In this document: positions 53,638 to 63,386 of the stretch, one piece after another
Numbering within the stretch: position 1 is the stretch's first letter
Layout of the letters: every line of letters starts with the position of its first letter
Assembly: GCF_005871165.1 (NCBI RefSeq)
Contig: NZ_SWKP01000008.1
Span: 1 to 64,000 of the forward strand
Direction of reading: 5' to 3'
Length of the DNA stretch: 64,000 nt
Source of the DNA: Maricaulis alexandrii
Lineage (GTDB): Bacteria; Pseudomonadota; Alphaproteobacteria; Caulobacterales; Maricaulaceae
Program-made: the position numbers and the translations under genes
The notes under the pieces: generated by a model
Databases searched by the model: none
What the model was told of the DNA's origin: nothing
Seen by the model: only the letters and a program-made list of their open reading frames with translations

Positions 53638-53744
53638 TTCACGCCCCGCAGGCAGACGGGTTCGACCCCGGGCAAAACAGGCGCTGGAATAAGCATGCTC
53701 AAACTGACCTCATGCGGTGGATTTTTGCCACGAAATTCACTTAA

Positions 53745-53759
53745 TGCAGCGCCGCTGCA
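53745..53759. promoter_or_regulatory. TGCAGCGCCGCTGCA palindrome upstream of the ilv operon
   Basis: A perfect 7+1+7 palindrome in the gap between ybaN and the ilv leader. It has the same TGC...GCA ends as the TGCACTGCA dyads but a different centre. It may be an operator of the operon. Confidence 0.35.
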
Positions 53760-53804
53760 GTAATTTTCCAAAACGGGGGTTGCAATCTTTACCATCTCCG
53801 TTCA

Positions 53805-53819
53805 CGTTGCAGCGCAATA
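53805..53819. promoter_or_regulatory. GTTGCA..GCAATA dyad just before the ilv leader peptide
   Basis: CGTTGCAGCGCAATA matches the ppa-upstream site TGTTGCACTGCAATA at 12 of 15 positions. It ends 19 bp before the leader ATG, so it could lie in or after the promoter. Confidence 0.35.
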
Positions 53820-53838
53820 GGAACACGGACACACCGTC

Positions 53839-53970
53839 ATGCCGACCAACGCGATCACCCAGCTGGCCACGCCGGCCGCCGCCCCGAAGGGCGTGCGGGT
53901 GCTCGAACTCGGCCTCCTCCTTCTCGTACTCGTACTTCTTATTACCAGCTCCATAACGGGAGTGGCGTAA
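53839..53970 (+). CDS. Branched-chain amino acid operon leader peptide
   Basis: A 43-codon open frame too short for usual gene calling. Codons 26-35 (53914-53943) read Leu-Leu-Leu-Leu-Val-Leu-Val-Leu-Leu-Ile, ten branched-chain codons in a row, several in minor forms for this GC-rich genome (CTT, GTA, ATT, then ATA at codon 39). Overall 18 of the 43 residues are Leu, Ile or Val. It lies immediately upstream of a strong terminator and ilvD. This is the design of ilv and leu attenuator peptides in enterobacteria: when charged Leu/Val/Ile tRNA is scarce the ribosome stalls on the run. A weak GGA lies nine bases upstream of the ATG. Confidence 0.88.
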   Translation: MPTNAITQLATPAAAPKGVRVLELGLLLLVLVLLITSSITGVA

Positions 53971-54024
53971 GCGCCTGCCAAAAAAGGACCGAACGTCCGG
54001 CAGACACGAAAAAGCCCCGCTCCC
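53958..54024 (+). promoter_or_regulatory. Candidate antiterminator of the ilv-leu attenuator
   Basis: GGGAGTGG (53958-53965, at the end of the leader frame) can pair with CCGCTCCC (54017-54024), which is the left arm of the terminator; the 8 pairs include one G-T. A ribosome stalled on the Leu/Val run ending at 53943 leaves 53958 free, so this pairing would form and prevent termination. A ribosome at the stop codon (53968) would cover it. An extra hairpin, CTGCC/GGCAG with GGAC/GTCC (53975-54003), sits between. Confidence 0.6.
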
Positions 54025-54043
54025 TGACAGGAGCGGGGTTTTT
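54015..54043 (+). terminator. Attenuator terminator of the ilv-leu operon
   Basis: CCCCGCTCC (54015-54023) and GGAGCGGGG (54030-54038) form a perfect 9-bp stem with a CTGACA loop, followed by TTTTTCGTTTT. It is located between the leader peptide stop and ilvD, 24 bp before the ilvD start, so default transcription ends before the structural genes. Confidence 0.93.
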
Positions 54044-54066
54044 CGTTTTGCCTCCACGGATTTCTG

Positions 54067-55800
54067 ATGACTGACACACCGAAGAAAATCTCTGACGCCA
54101 TCACACGGGGCCCGGCTCGTGCCGCTGCCCGGGCCATGCTGCGCGCGACCGGCATGGATGATGCCGATTTCGACAAGCCGATGATCGGCGTGATCAATAC
54201 CTGGACGACGGTGACGCCGTGCAACATGCACCTGGCCGATCTGGCGGCCCCGGTGCGCGACGCGGTGCGCGAGGCCGGCGGTCACCCGGTCGACTTCAAC
54301 ACGGTGGTCGTCTCGGACGGCATCTCCATGGGCTCGGAAGGCATGCGGGCCTCGCTGATCTCGCGGGAAGTCATCGCCGACTCCATCGAGCTGGCCACGC
54401 GCGGCCACTGCCTGGACGGTGTCGTCATCCTGGTCGGCTGCGACAAGACCATCCCCGCCGCCGCCATGGCGCTGGCGCGCATGGATGTGCCCGGCTGCAT
54501 CCTGTACGGCGGCACGATCATGCCCGGCCGCCTGGGCGAGAAGGATCTGTCCATCCAGGACGTGTTCGAAGCGGTCGGTGCCCATGCCGCCGGCACGCTG
54601 GACGATGCCGGCCTGAAGGATGTCGAGAAGGCCGCCTGCCCCGGCGCCGGGGCCTGTGGCGGCCAGTTCACGGCCAACACGATGGCCACCATCCTGTCCG
54701 TGATGGGCTTCTCGCCGATGGGCGTGAATGACATCCCGGCCCCACACCCGGACAAGCCGGCCGCCGCCGCGCGCTGCGGCAAGCTGGCCGTCGAACTGGC
54801 CAAGTCGGGCACCCGGCCGCGCCAGTACGTGAGCCAGGCCTCGCTGCGCAATGCGGCGATCGCGGCCTCGGCCTCGGGCGGGTCGACCAATGCCATCCTG
54901 CACCTGGCCGCCATCGCTGCGGAAGCCGGACAGCCCTTCTCCATCGACATTTTCGACGAGGTCTCCGCGACCGCGCCGGTGATCACCGATCTGAAGCCGG
55001 GCGGCCGTTTCCTGGCCCACCACATGTTCCTGGCTGGCGGCACCCGCCTGTTCACCCAGCGCCTGGTCGAGGCCGGCCTTCTGGCCGACACGCCGACCGT
55101 CACCGGCCGCTCCCTGCACGAGGAAGCCGCCGAGGCCGTCGAATCCAAGAACCAGCGCGTCATCTATTCCGTCGACAATCCGGTCAAGCCGGATGGCGGC
55201 TTCCGCATCCTCTACGGCGATCTGGCGACCGAGGGCGGTGTGCTGAAACTGTCCGGCCATTCGCGCACGGAGTTCACCGGTCCGGCCCGCGTCTTCGAAA
55301 GCGAAGAAGACGCTTTTGCCGAAATCGAGGCCAACAGGATCAAGGCCGGCGATGTCGTCATCATCCGCAATGAAGGGCCCAAGGGCGGTCCCGGCATGCG
55401 CGAAATGCTGGGCGTCACGGCTGCCCTGGTCGGTCAGGGCCTGTCCGAGGACGTCGCCCTGATCACCGATGGCCGCTTCTCCGGCGCCTCCAAGGGTTTC
55501 GTGATCGGCCATGTCAGCCCGGAAGCTGCCGCCGGCGGCGCGATCGGCCTGATCGAGGAAGGCGACATGATCAAGATCGATGTCGCCGCCCGCCGCATCG
55601 ATGTCGAGGCCGACCTGTCCGCGCGCCGCGCCGGCTGGGTCCGCCCGGATCCGAAATCCGTCGGCGGCGTGTTCGCCAAATATGCCGCCCTGGTCTCTTC
55701 GGCCGCCCGCGGCGCCGTCACCATTCCCACCGAGGCTGCGGCCCCGGCGGCTCACTCTTCATCCGATACACAAGCATCCAAGCAGGAGATCAACGCATGA
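54067..55800 (+). CDS. ilvD: Dihydroxy-acid dehydratase
   Basis: A 577-residue iron-sulfur dehydratase of the IlvD/Edd family, making the 2-oxoacid precursors of valine and isoleucine. Cluster cysteines lie in [11 protein letters not shown] (about C49), [18 protein letters not shown] (about C122) and [16 protein letters not shown] (about C195), with [15 protein letters not shown] and [16 protein letters not shown] near the C-terminus. The C-terminal 20 residues are extended. First structural gene of the operon; its stop overlaps ilvC by four bases. Confidence 0.96.
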   Translation: MTDTPKKISDAITRGPARAAARAMLRATGMDDADFDKPMIGVINTWTTVTPCNMHLADLAAPVRDAVREAGGHPVDFNTVVVSDGISMGSEGMRASLISREVIADSIELATRGHCLDGVVILVGCDKTIPAAAMALARMDVPGCILYGGTIMPGRLGEKDLSIQDVFEAVGAHAAGTLDDAGLKDVEKAACPGAGACGGQFTANTMATILSVMGFSPMGVNDIPAPHPDKPAAAARCGKLAVELAKSGTRPRQYVSQASLRNAAIAASASGGSTNAILHLAAIAAEAGQPFSIDIFDEVSATAPVITDLKPGGRFLAHHMFLAGGTRLFTQRLVEAGLLADTPTVTGRSLHEEAAEAVESKNQRVIYSVDNPVKPDGGFRILYGDLATEGGVLKLSGHSRTEFTGPARVFESEEDAFAEIEANRIKAGDVVIIRNEGPKGGPGMREMLGVTAALVGQGLSEDVALITDGRFSGASKGFVIGHVSPEAAAGGAIGLIEEGDMIKIDVAARRIDVEADLSARRAGWVRPDPKSVGGVFAKYAALVSSAARGAVTIPTEAAAPAAHSSSDTQASKQEINA

Positions 55801-56822
55801 CCGCGTCTGCATCCACCCCGGCCCCCAAGCGCGCTGCCTTTGAGGTCGACACCACCGCCTTCAAGTCGAAACCGATTGCGGTGATCGGCTATGGCAGCCA
55901 GGGCCGCGCCCACGCCATGAACATGAAGGACAGCGGCTGCGATGTGATCGTCGGCGTGCGTCCCGGCGGGGCCGGCGAAAAGAAGGCCCAGGCCGACGGC
56001 CTGAAGACGGCGACGCCGGAAGAGGCCACCAAGGCGGCCCATCTGATCGCCATCCTGACGCCGGACATGTCCCATGAGGAGGTCTATCGCGACATGGTCG
56101 CGCCGAACCTGGACGCCGGTGACACGGTCCTGTTCGCCCACGGCTTCTCCGTGCATTTCGGCCGCGTGAATCCGGCTGACAATATCAATGTGATCCTGGT
56201 CGCCCCGAAGGGTCCGGGTGATCTGGTCCGCCGCGAATACGAGATTGGCCGCGGCGTGCCCTGCCTGTTCGCCATCCACCAGGATGCCAGCGGCACCGCC
56301 CGCGAGATGGCGCTGAGCTATACCACCTGCATCGGCGGCGCCACGGCCGGCGTGATCGAGACGAATTTCGCCGAGGAAACCGAGACCGATCTGTTCGGCG
56401 AACAGGCCGTGCTGTGCGGCGGTGCCACCGAACTGGTCCAGGCCGGTTTCGAGACGCTGGTGGAAGCCGGTTACCAGCCGGAAGTCGCCTATTTCGAATG
56501 CCTGCACGAGCTCAAGCTGATCGTCGACCTCCTCTACGAAGGCGGCATGGCGAAGATGCATGAATTCATCTCCGAGACCGCCATCTACGGCGATCTGCGC
56601 TCCGGTCCGCGCGTCATCAATGAAGAGACGAAGGAACGCATGCGCGAGGTTCTGAAGGACATCCAGGACGGCACTTTTGCCCGCGACTGGATCACCGAGA
56701 ACCAGGCCGGCAAGCCGCAATACCAGGCCCTGCTGCGCAAGGATCTGGAACATCCCATCGAAAAGACCGGTGCCGCCCTGCGCGCCGACATGCCGTGGCT
56801 GCAGCCCGGCGCCAACCAGTAG
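55797..56822 (+). CDS. ilvC: Ketol-acid reductoisomerase, class I
   Basis: A 341-residue class I (short) KARI. The NADPH-binding loop is [19 protein letters not shown] (about 29-47), with [20 protein letters not shown] and the metal-binding segment [20 protein letters not shown] follow, then [16 protein letters not shown] non-conserved 14-residue N-terminal extension precedes the fold. It is coupled to ilvD by a 4-bp overlap and followed 13 bp later by ilvG. Confidence 0.97.
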   Translation: MTASASTPAPKRAAFEVDTTAFKSKPIAVIGYGSQGRAHAMNMKDSGCDVIVGVRPGGAGEKKAQADGLKTATPEEATKAAHLIAILTPDMSHEEVYRDMVAPNLDAGDTVLFAHGFSVHFGRVNPADNINVILVAPKGPGDLVRREYEIGRGVPCLFAIHQDASGTAREMALSYTTCIGGATAGVIETNFAEETETDLFGEQAVLCGGATELVQAGFETLVEAGYQPEVAYFECLHELKLIVDLLYEGGMAKMHEFISETAIYGDLRSGPRVINEETKERMREVLKDIQDGTFARDWITENQAGKPQYQALLRKDLEHPIEKTGAALRADMPWLQPGANQ

Positions 56823-56835
56823 ATCCGAGCGTATC

Positions 56836-58548
56836 ATGACCGCCCTGCCCGTCACCGATCCCCATACCGACGCCCCGTCGGCCACCGCCCAGCCCAGACA
56901 GACCGGGGCGCATGCGGTTGTCCGCACCCTGGAAGCCCTGGGTGTGGAGCGGGTATTCGGCTATCCGGGCGGGGCGATCATGCCCGTCTATGATGCGCTG
57001 ACCGGCTCGTCGCTGAAGCACATCCTGGTCCGCCATGAGCAGGCGGCGGCCTTTGCCGCCGATGCCCAGGCCCGCCTGACCGGCAAGGCCGGGGTCTGCA
57101 TGGCCACGTCGGGTCCCGGCGCGACCAATCTGCTGACCGGCATCGCCAATGCCTACATGGACAGTGTCCCCATGGTGATCCTGACGGGCCAGGTCCCGTC
57201 GGGCCTGATGGGCACGGACGCCTTCCAGGAAGTCGACGTGTTCGGCATGTCCATGCCGGTCGTGAAACACTCGATCATCATCCGCGATGCCGAGCGCATC
57301 CCGGAGCTGATCGCCGAAGCCTTCGACATTGCCGAATCGGGCCGCCCCGGCCCGGTCCTGATCGACATGCCGAAGGATATCCTTCAAGCCGAGGTGTACC
57401 CCACCTTACCCCCAGTACCTCGGCCCACAGCAGGGCCGTCCCGGGTCGATCAATCTGAGATCGATGCGGCGGCGGCTCTGCTGTCCCAATCCAAACGCCC
57501 GGTCCTGTATATCGGCGGCGGCGTCGCCCTGGGCGGTGCGGTTGATTCCGTCCGCGCCTTCATGGAGCGCACCGGCATTCCCACCGTTGCCACGCTCAAG
57601 GGGCTGGGCTGTCCGCACCCGGACGCCCCGGACTATCTGGGCATGCTAGGCATGCATGGCGGCCGCGCCGCCAATGTCGCCGTGGACGAGAGCGATTTGC
57701 TGATCTGCTGCGGCGCTCGGTTTGACGACCGGGCCACCGGCCGGCTGGACAGTTTCGCCAAGGGTGCCCGCATCATCCACATGGACCTGGACAGCGCCGA
57801 GATCGGCAAGTTGCGCAATGCGGACGTCGCCATGGCCGGCGATATCGGCGAGGCGCTGGACCGCATGGATCCGGGCTATCTGGACATTGCCGACTGGCGC
57901 ACCGAATGCCGCGACCGCAAGGCGCGCCATGAATTCCGCTATGACGCGCCGGGCAATGGCGTCTACGCGCCGGCCATGCTGAAGCAATTGTCCGAAGCGG
58001 CCGGTGATGACTTCATCGCCGCCTGCGATGTCGGCCAGCACCAGATGTGGGTGGCCCAGCATTGCCGCTTCGCCCGCCCGGAAGCGCATCTGACCTCTGC
58101 TGGTCTGGGCGCGATGGGCTACGGCCTGCCCGCCGGGATCGGCGCGGCCATGGAACGCCCCGACAGCAAGGTCGTCACCATCACCGGCGACGGCTCGATC
58201 ATGATGAATATCCAGGAGCTGGCCACGGCCCGCCGCTATGGCGTGCCCATCCGCATCCTGCTGCTGGACAATGCCTCGCTGGGCCTGGTGCGCCAGTGGC
58301 AGGAATATTTCTTCGACCAGAATTTCTCGGAGATTGATCTGTACGACAATCCCGACTTCGCCGAGGTGGCGCACGCTTTCGGTATCGAGGCCTTCACGGT
58401 TCACAGCCGCGAAGAAGTCCCCGGTGCCATCGAGCGCCTGCTCAATTCGCGCGGCCCGATCCTGGCCCATGTGCTGATCGATCCGCGTGAGAACGTCTGG
58501 CCGCTGGTGCCGCCAGGCGCATCCAATGCCGACATGATGGAGGACTGA
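56836..58548 (+). CDS. ilvG: Acetolactate synthase large subunit
   Basis: A 570-residue TPP-dependent AHAS catalytic subunit. RHEQAAAFAADAQARLTGK contains the catalytic Glu (about E71), and TITGDGSIMMNIQELATA with LLLDNASLGLVRQWQ forms the TPP-binding region (GDGS near 452). ATSGPGATNLLTG and GQVPSGLMGTDAFQE are typical AHAS. The small downstream subunit identifies it as part of an IlvG/IlvM-type (AHAS II-like) enzyme rather than IlvB/IlvH; the symbol is assigned on that basis. Confidence 0.93.
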   Translation: MTALPVTDPHTDAPSATAQPRQTGAHAVVRTLEALGVERVFGYPGGAIMPVYDALTGSSLKHILVRHEQAAAFAADAQARLTGKAGVCMATSGPGATNLLTGIANAYMDSVPMVILTGQVPSGLMGTDAFQEVDVFGMSMPVVKHSIIIRDAERIPELIAEAFDIAESGRPGPVLIDMPKDILQAEVYPTLPPVPRPTAGPSRVDQSEIDAAAALLSQSKRPVLYIGGGVALGGAVDSVRAFMERTGIPTVATLKGLGCPHPDAPDYLGMLGMHGGRAANVAVDESDLLICCGARFDDRATGRLDSFAKGARIIHMDLDSAEIGKLRNADVAMAGDIGEALDRMDPGYLDIADWRTECRDRKARHEFRYDAPGNGVYAPAMLKQLSEAAGDDFIAACDVGQHQMWVAQHCRFARPEAHLTSAGLGAMGYGLPAGIGAAMERPDSKVVTITGDGSIMMNIQELATARRYGVPIRILLLDNASLGLVRQWQEYFFDQNFSEIDLYDNPDFAEVAHAFGIEAFTVHSREEVPGAIERLLNSRGPILAHVLIDPRENVWPLVPPGASNADMMED

Positions 58549-58551
58549 GAC

Positions 58552-58854
58552 ATGTTCGACACCCTTTGCGTTGAACTCGCCGAGACCGAAGGCGCCCTGA
58601 TGCGGCTTATCGGCCTTGTCGAACGTCGCGGTTTCACCATCGCCACGTTCGAAAAAAGCGAAGCCCGGGACGGGTTCGCGACGATCTCCATGCGCCTGGG
58701 CGCACGGGATGGTGCGCGCAATCTGGATATTCTGTCCCGTCAGATCGGCCGGCTGATCGATGTCCGCGCCGTCTTTACCCCGGAAATTGCCGCGGCCGCC
58801 CAGGCCGCGCATGCCCCCCATCAATGGAGTCCGGCATGTCCGCCCCGAAACTGA
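58552..58854 (+). CDS. ilvM: Acetolactate synthase small subunit, IlvM-like
   Basis: A 100-residue single ACT domain (about 1-75: LCVELAETEGALMRLIGLVERRGF) of the IlvM type, much shorter than IlvH/IlvN proteins of about 160 residues. It regulates or stabilises the adjacent large subunit. The last residues (HQWSPACPPRN) are encoded by sequence overlapping the leuA start by 19 bp. It starts three bases after ilvG. Confidence 0.88.
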   Translation: MFDTLCVELAETEGALMRLIGLVERRGFTIATFEKSEARDGFATISMRLGARDGARNLDILSRQIGRLIDVRAVFTPEIAAAAQAAHAPHQWSPACPPRN

Positions 58855-60425
58855 CCCCGATCACCAGCCCGCAACCGGACCGGCTGCGGATTTTCGACAC
58901 CACGCTGCGCGATGGTGAACAGGCCCCGGGCTTCTCCATGTCGCCCGGCGAAAAGCTGGAAATGGCGCATCTGCTGGCTGCCATCCGCGTCGACACGATG
59001 GAAGCCGGCTTCGCCGCCGCCTCGCCGGGCGATGCCGAAGCCATCCGCCGGATTGCCGAGGAAGTGCGCGGTCCGACCATCTGCTCCCTGGCCCGCGCCA
59101 GTGAAAAGGATATCGACGCGGCGGCCTACGCCCTGGAACCGGCCCAGCGCAAACGCGCCCACATTTTCCTGGCCACCAGCCCGATCCACCGGGAGGCCAA
59201 GCTGAAAATGTCCCGCCACGAAGTCCTGATGACGATCGAGCGGACGCTGAAGCATGCCGCCGACCATTTCGACGAGATCGAATTCTCGGCCGAGGATGCG
59301 CTGCGCACCGAGCCGGAATTCCTGGTGGAAGCCCTGTCCTGCGCCGCCGCGCACGGCGCCGATGTGCTGAACGTGCCGGACACGGTCGGCTATTCGGAGC
59401 CGGACGAGATCTACAAGGTCTTCAAGATGCTGGTCGACGAGGTGGAACGCCCGGACCATGTGATCTTCTCGGCCCACTGCCATGACGATCTGGGCCTGGC
59501 CGTGGCCAATTCCCTGGCCGCTGTGAAAGCCGGCGCGCGCCAGGTGGAATGTGCCCTGAACGGGATCGGCGAACGGGCCGGCAATTGCTCGATGGAAGAA
59601 ATCATCATGGCGCTGAATGTCCGCGCCGACATCTTCCCGGCCGTCAGCCATGCCCAGGCGAATGCGATCTGGCCGGCCAGCCAGCGTCTGTCCCGCATCA
59701 CCGGCACGGCGATCGCGCCGAACAAGGCGATTGTCGGCCGCAATGCCTTCGCCCACGAGGCCGGCATCCACCAGCACGGCATGCTGGCCGACCGCCGCAC
59801 CTATGAAATCATGACCCCGGAAAGCGTCGGCGCGCCCGGCTCCTCCCTGGTGCTGGGCAAGCACTCGGGCAAGCATGCGCTGAGCCAGCGCCTGGGCCAG
59901 CTGGGCTATCAGCCGGGACCGGACGAGCTGTCGCGGATCTTTGCCCAGTTCAAGGAGGCTGCCGACGAGCATGGCGAGATCAATGATGCCGATCTGATCG
60001 CGATGATGGAGGGGTATTCCGCCTCCGGATCGCAATGGACGGTGCTGCGCACGGAATTGCGCACCACGGCCGGCCGCAAGCCGAAACAGTTCGCCCGCGT
60101 GGAGCTGGAACACCCGACCCGGGGCCGCATCTCCGACATTGCCTCCGGCGATGGACCGGTCGCGGCGGCCTTTGCCGCGGTGGAACGGATCACCGGATAC
60201 GAGACCGATGTGATCAGCCTGGAAACGCGCCTGCGCACCCATGAGGGCCAGCGCGAATTCGTGGCCGACATCGAAGTGGAAATCGACGGACGGCGCTTCA
60301 CCGGCCGGGCCCGCGGTCCCGACATCGTCACGGCGGCAATCGACGCCCTTCTGTTCACTCTTGATCGTGGCGAGGCCAAGGCCAAAGCCGACTCCCAGAA
60401 CACAAAAACGGCTCAGGCCGTCTGA
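58836..60425 (+). CDS. leuA: 2-isopropylmalate synthase
   Basis: A 529-residue LeuA that condenses 2-oxoisovalerate with acetyl-CoA, the committed step of leucine synthesis. The HMGL-like barrel starts at DTTLRDGEQAPG (about 24-35), FSAHCHDDLGLAVAN binds metal, NGIGERAGNCSMEE is catalytic, and the C-terminal regulatory domain (about 395-515) ends the protein. The ATG at 58836 has GGAG upstream and lies inside ilvM; 58824 is possible. Confidence 0.95.
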   Translation: MSAPKLTPITSPQPDRLRIFDTTLRDGEQAPGFSMSPGEKLEMAHLLAAIRVDTMEAGFAAASPGDAEAIRRIAEEVRGPTICSLARASEKDIDAAAYALEPAQRKRAHIFLATSPIHREAKLKMSRHEVLMTIERTLKHAADHFDEIEFSAEDALRTEPEFLVEALSCAAAHGADVLNVPDTVGYSEPDEIYKVFKMLVDEVERPDHVIFSAHCHDDLGLAVANSLAAVKAGARQVECALNGIGERAGNCSMEEIIMALNVRADIFPAVSHAQANAIWPASQRLSRITGTAIAPNKAIVGRNAFAHEAGIHQHGMLADRRTYEIMTPESVGAPGSSLVLGKHSGKHALSQRLGQLGYQPGPDELSRIFAQFKEAADEHGEINDADLIAMMEGYSASGSQWTVLRTELRTTAGRKPKQFARVELEHPTRGRISDIASGDGPVAAAFAAVERITGYETDVISLETRLRTHEGQREFVADIEVEIDGRRFTGRARGPDIVTAAIDALLFTLDRGEAKAKADSQNTKTAQAV

Positions 60426-60439
60426 CCAGGACACCTATC

Positions 60440-61396
60440 ATGGCTATTCAGGAAACCGACTTCATCTGGCGCAATGGCGAGCTGATCGACTGGCATGAGG
60501 CCCAAACCCATGTCTTGAGCCACGCGCTGCATTACGGAACCTCCGTCTTCGAGGGCATCCGCTGCTACAACACGCCCGACGGTCCGGCGATCTTCCGTCT
60601 GAGCGACCATATCCGGCGCCTGTTCGACAGCGCCCGCGTCTATCACATGCCCATCCCCTACACCCAGGAAGAGGTGGAGGCGGCCTGCCGCATGGTGATC
60701 CGCTCCAACCACCTCAAGGACGCCTATATCCGCCCGATCGCCTTCTTCGGCTATGGCGGGATCGGCGTGCTGCCGGGTAAGGATACGAGCATCGACGTCA
60801 ATGTCGCGGCCTTCCCCTGGGGCGCCTATCTGGGCGAAGAGGCCCTGGCGAACGGCGTGAATTGCTGCATCTCCAGCTGGAACCGGGCCGCCCCGAACAC
60901 GATCCCGACCGGCGCCAAGGCCGGCGGCAATTACCTGTCCTCCGTGCTGATCAGCCATGAAGCGCATTCGCGCGGCTTTGATGAAGGCATCGGACTGGAT
61001 GTGAACGGGCTGGTCTCCGAGGGCGCCGGCGAGAATATTTTCGTCGTCTCCGACGGCGTCATCCGCACGCCCCCGACCTCGGCTTCCATCCTGTCCGGCC
61101 TGACCCGCGACTCGGTGATCAAGCTGGCCGAAGCGGAAGGCTATGATGTTCGTGAACAGACCCTGTCGCGCGAAAGCCTCTATGTCGCCGACGAGATCTT
61201 CTTCACCGGCACGGCCGCCGAGATCACCCCGGTCCGCTCGGTTGATGGCCATGTCGTGCGCTGCGGTGGCCGCGGCCCGATCGCGGAGAAGATGCAGGAA
61301 CGCTTCTTCGGCCTGTTCACCGGCGAGACGCCGGACCGCTGGAACTGGCTGCAGCCGGTGACCGACAATGCGATGGAGGTCCAGCATGTCGCCTGA
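60440..61396 (+). CDS. ilvE: Branched-chain amino acid aminotransferase
   Basis: A 318-residue fold-type IV PLP enzyme performing the final transamination of Val, Leu and Ile. [16 protein letters not shown] (about 30-45) and [19 protein letters not shown] are typical; the PLP Lys lies in GAKAG. The C-terminal [20 protein letters not shown] contacts the cofactor. Its last 11 bases overlap leuC. Confidence 0.95.
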   Translation: MAIQETDFIWRNGELIDWHEAQTHVLSHALHYGTSVFEGIRCYNTPDGPAIFRLSDHIRRLFDSARVYHMPIPYTQEEVEAACRMVIRSNHLKDAYIRPIAFFGYGGIGVLPGKDTSIDVNVAAFPWGAYLGEEALANGVNCCISSWNRAAPNTIPTGAKAGGNYLSSVLISHEAHSRGFDEGIGLDVNGLVSEGAGENIFVVSDGVIRTPPTSASILSGLTRDSVIKLAEAEGYDVREQTLSRESLYVADEIFFTGTAAEITPVRSVDGHVVRCGGRGPIAEKMQERFFGLFTGETPDRWNWLQPVTDNAMEVQHVA

Positions 61397-62819
61397 GGGC
61401 TCCCGTCCCGCACCGCGATCCCTGTTCGAGAAGCTGTGGGACCGGCATCTGGTGAAGGCCGAGACGCCGGAAACCCCGGCCATGCTCTATATCGACCTTC
61501 ATCTCGTGCATGAGGTGACCTCACCGCAGGCCTTCTCCGTGCTGGCCGAACGCGGGCTGAAGGTCCGTCGGCCGGACCGGACGCTGGCGACGATCGACCA
61601 TTCCACACCGACCCTGGATTTCGCGCCGGGCGAGACCCCGCCCTATGCGACCGAGGCGGCGCGCCACCAGGTGGAAACCCTGCAGGCCAATACCAAGGCC
61701 CAGGGCATCACCCTGCATGGCTGGGACAGCCCGCATCGCGGCGTGGTCCATGTCATCGGGCCGGAGCTGGGCGCGACCCAGCCGGGCATGACGATTGTCT
61801 GTGGTGACAGCCACACCGCCACGCATGGGGCCTTCGGCGCCCTGGCTTTCGGCATCGGCACCACCGAGGTCGGCCATGTCCTGGCGACGCAATGCCTGCT
61901 GCAGCGCAAGCCGAAATCCATGCGCATCAATGTCGAGGGCGAGACCGCGCCGGGCATCAGTGCCAAGGACATCATCCTGGCCATCATTGCCGAGATCGGC
62001 GTCGATGGCGGGACGGGCTGCGTGATCGAATATGCCGGTTCGGCGATCAAGGCACTGGACATGGATGGCCGGATGACGGTCTGCAACATGTCGATCGAGG
62101 CCGGGGCCCGCGCCGGCATGATTGCCGCCGACGAGACCACGTTCGCCTGGCTGAAAGGCCGCGAGCGCGTGCCGTCCGGCGCCGATTGGGACAAGGCCGT
62201 CGAAGCCTGGTCGAACTATCGCAGTGATCCGGGTGCGCATTTCGACAAGGAAGTGACGATCGACGCCAGCGCAATCCAGCCCATGGTGACCTGGGGCACG
62301 GCCCCGGATACCGGGATTGCCGTGGACGCGCCGGTCCCGGACGCTCGCTCCGCCTCCCACGCCAAGGCGCTCAATTACATGAAGTTCGAAGCCGGCATGC
62401 CGGTCTCGGGCCAAAAGGTGGACCAGGTCTTCATCGGCTCCTGCACCAATTCGCGGATCACCGATCTGCGGGCCGCCGCGGCGATCATGTCCGGCCGCCA
62501 GGTCGCACCGGGTGTGCGCGCCCTTGTCGTACCGGGCTCCGTCGCCGTGCGGGCCCAGGCGGAAGCGGAAGGCCTGGACCGGATCTTCATCGAGGCCGGG
62601 GCCGAATGGCGCCAGCCGGGCTGTTCCATGTGCATCGCCATGAATGGTGACAAGGGCGAGCCGGGCCAGCTGATCGTGTCGACCTCGAACCGCAATTTCG
62701 AAGGCCGCCAGGGTCCCGGGGCCCGCACCGTGCTGGCCTCACCGGCCACAGCCGCCGCGGCCGCGATTGCCGGCCATGTCATCAATCCGGCCACGCTGAT
62801 GGAGCCGGCCCATGCCTGA
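61386..62819 (+). CDS. leuC: 3-isopropylmalate dehydratase large subunit
   Basis: A 477-residue aconitase-family subunit. [17 protein letters not shown] (Cys about 355) and GCSMCIAMN (two cysteines about 415-418) ligate the 4Fe-4S cluster; [25 protein letters not shown] and [12 protein letters not shown] are conserved. With LeuD it isomerises isopropylmalate. The start has GGAGG upstream and overlaps the end of ilvE. Confidence 0.96.
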   Translation: MSPEGSRPAPRSLFEKLWDRHLVKAETPETPAMLYIDLHLVHEVTSPQAFSVLAERGLKVRRPDRTLATIDHSTPTLDFAPGETPPYATEAARHQVETLQANTKAQGITLHGWDSPHRGVVHVIGPELGATQPGMTIVCGDSHTATHGAFGALAFGIGTTEVGHVLATQCLLQRKPKSMRINVEGETAPGISAKDIILAIIAEIGVDGGTGCVIEYAGSAIKALDMDGRMTVCNMSIEAGARAGMIAADETTFAWLKGRERVPSGADWDKAVEAWSNYRSDPGAHFDKEVTIDASAIQPMVTWGTAPDTGIAVDAPVPDARSASHAKALNYMKFEAGMPVSGQKVDQVFIGSCTNSRITDLRAAAAIMSGRQVAPGVRALVVPGSVAVRAQAEAEGLDRIFIEAGAEWRQPGCSMCIAMNGDKGEPGQLIVSTSNRNFEGRQGPGARTVLASPATAAAAAIAGHVINPATLMEPAHA

Positions 62820-63381
62820 GCAATTCAACACGCTGACCTCGCGCACTTTCGTGATCGACCAGGAAGACATTGATACCGACCAGATCATCCCGGCCCGCTT
62901 CCTGACCACCACGACGCGGGATGGTCTGGGCAAGCTGGCCTTCCATGACTGGCGCTATGACAGTAACGGCAAGCCGCTGGAAAATGTCTCGCTCAATTCG
63001 CTGGATACCGGCACGCATCAGGTCCTGGTCGCCGGCCGGAATTTCGGCTGCGGCTCCTCGCGCGAACATGCGCCCTGGGCGCTGTATGATTTCGGCTTCC
63101 GCGCCGTCATCGCCTCGGAGATTGCCGACATCTTCCGGTCCAATTCGGCCAAGAACGGGCTGGTCCCGATCGTCGCCCCGCCGGAAGCCCATGATTGGCT
63201 CATGGCGCATCCGGATGTGGAGATCGAGATCGACCTGGCCGATCAGAGGGTTGATCTGGGCAATGGTCCGAGTTTCCATTTCGAGATCGAACCCTTTGCC
63301 AAGCACTGCCTGATGGAGGGTACGGACCCGCTGGGCTATCTGACCGCCCAGTCCGACGCCATCACCGCCTACGAGACGTAA
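62812..63381 (+). CDS. leuD: 3-isopropylmalate dehydratase small subunit
   Basis: A 189-residue swivel-domain subunit. [11 protein letters not shown] (about 23-33), [19 protein letters not shown] (about 74-92) and [13 protein letters not shown] are the substrate-gripping motifs. It overlaps leuC by eight bases and is followed five bases later by leuB. Confidence 0.96.
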   Translation: MPEQFNTLTSRTFVIDQEDIDTDQIIPARFLTTTTRDGLGKLAFHDWRYDSNGKPLENVSLNSLDTGTHQVLVAGRNFGCGSSREHAPWALYDFGFRAVIASEIADIFRSNSAKNGLVPIVAPPEAHDWLMAHPDVEIEIDLADQRVDLGNGPSFHFEIEPFAKHCLMEGTDPLGYLTAQSDAITAYET

Positions 63382-63386
63382 AACGC

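Noticed and set aside
58552-58854. ilvM as a truncated ilvH pseudogene
   Set aside because: The frame is intact, has a full ACT domain and normal spacing to ilvG, and its length fits the IlvM family.
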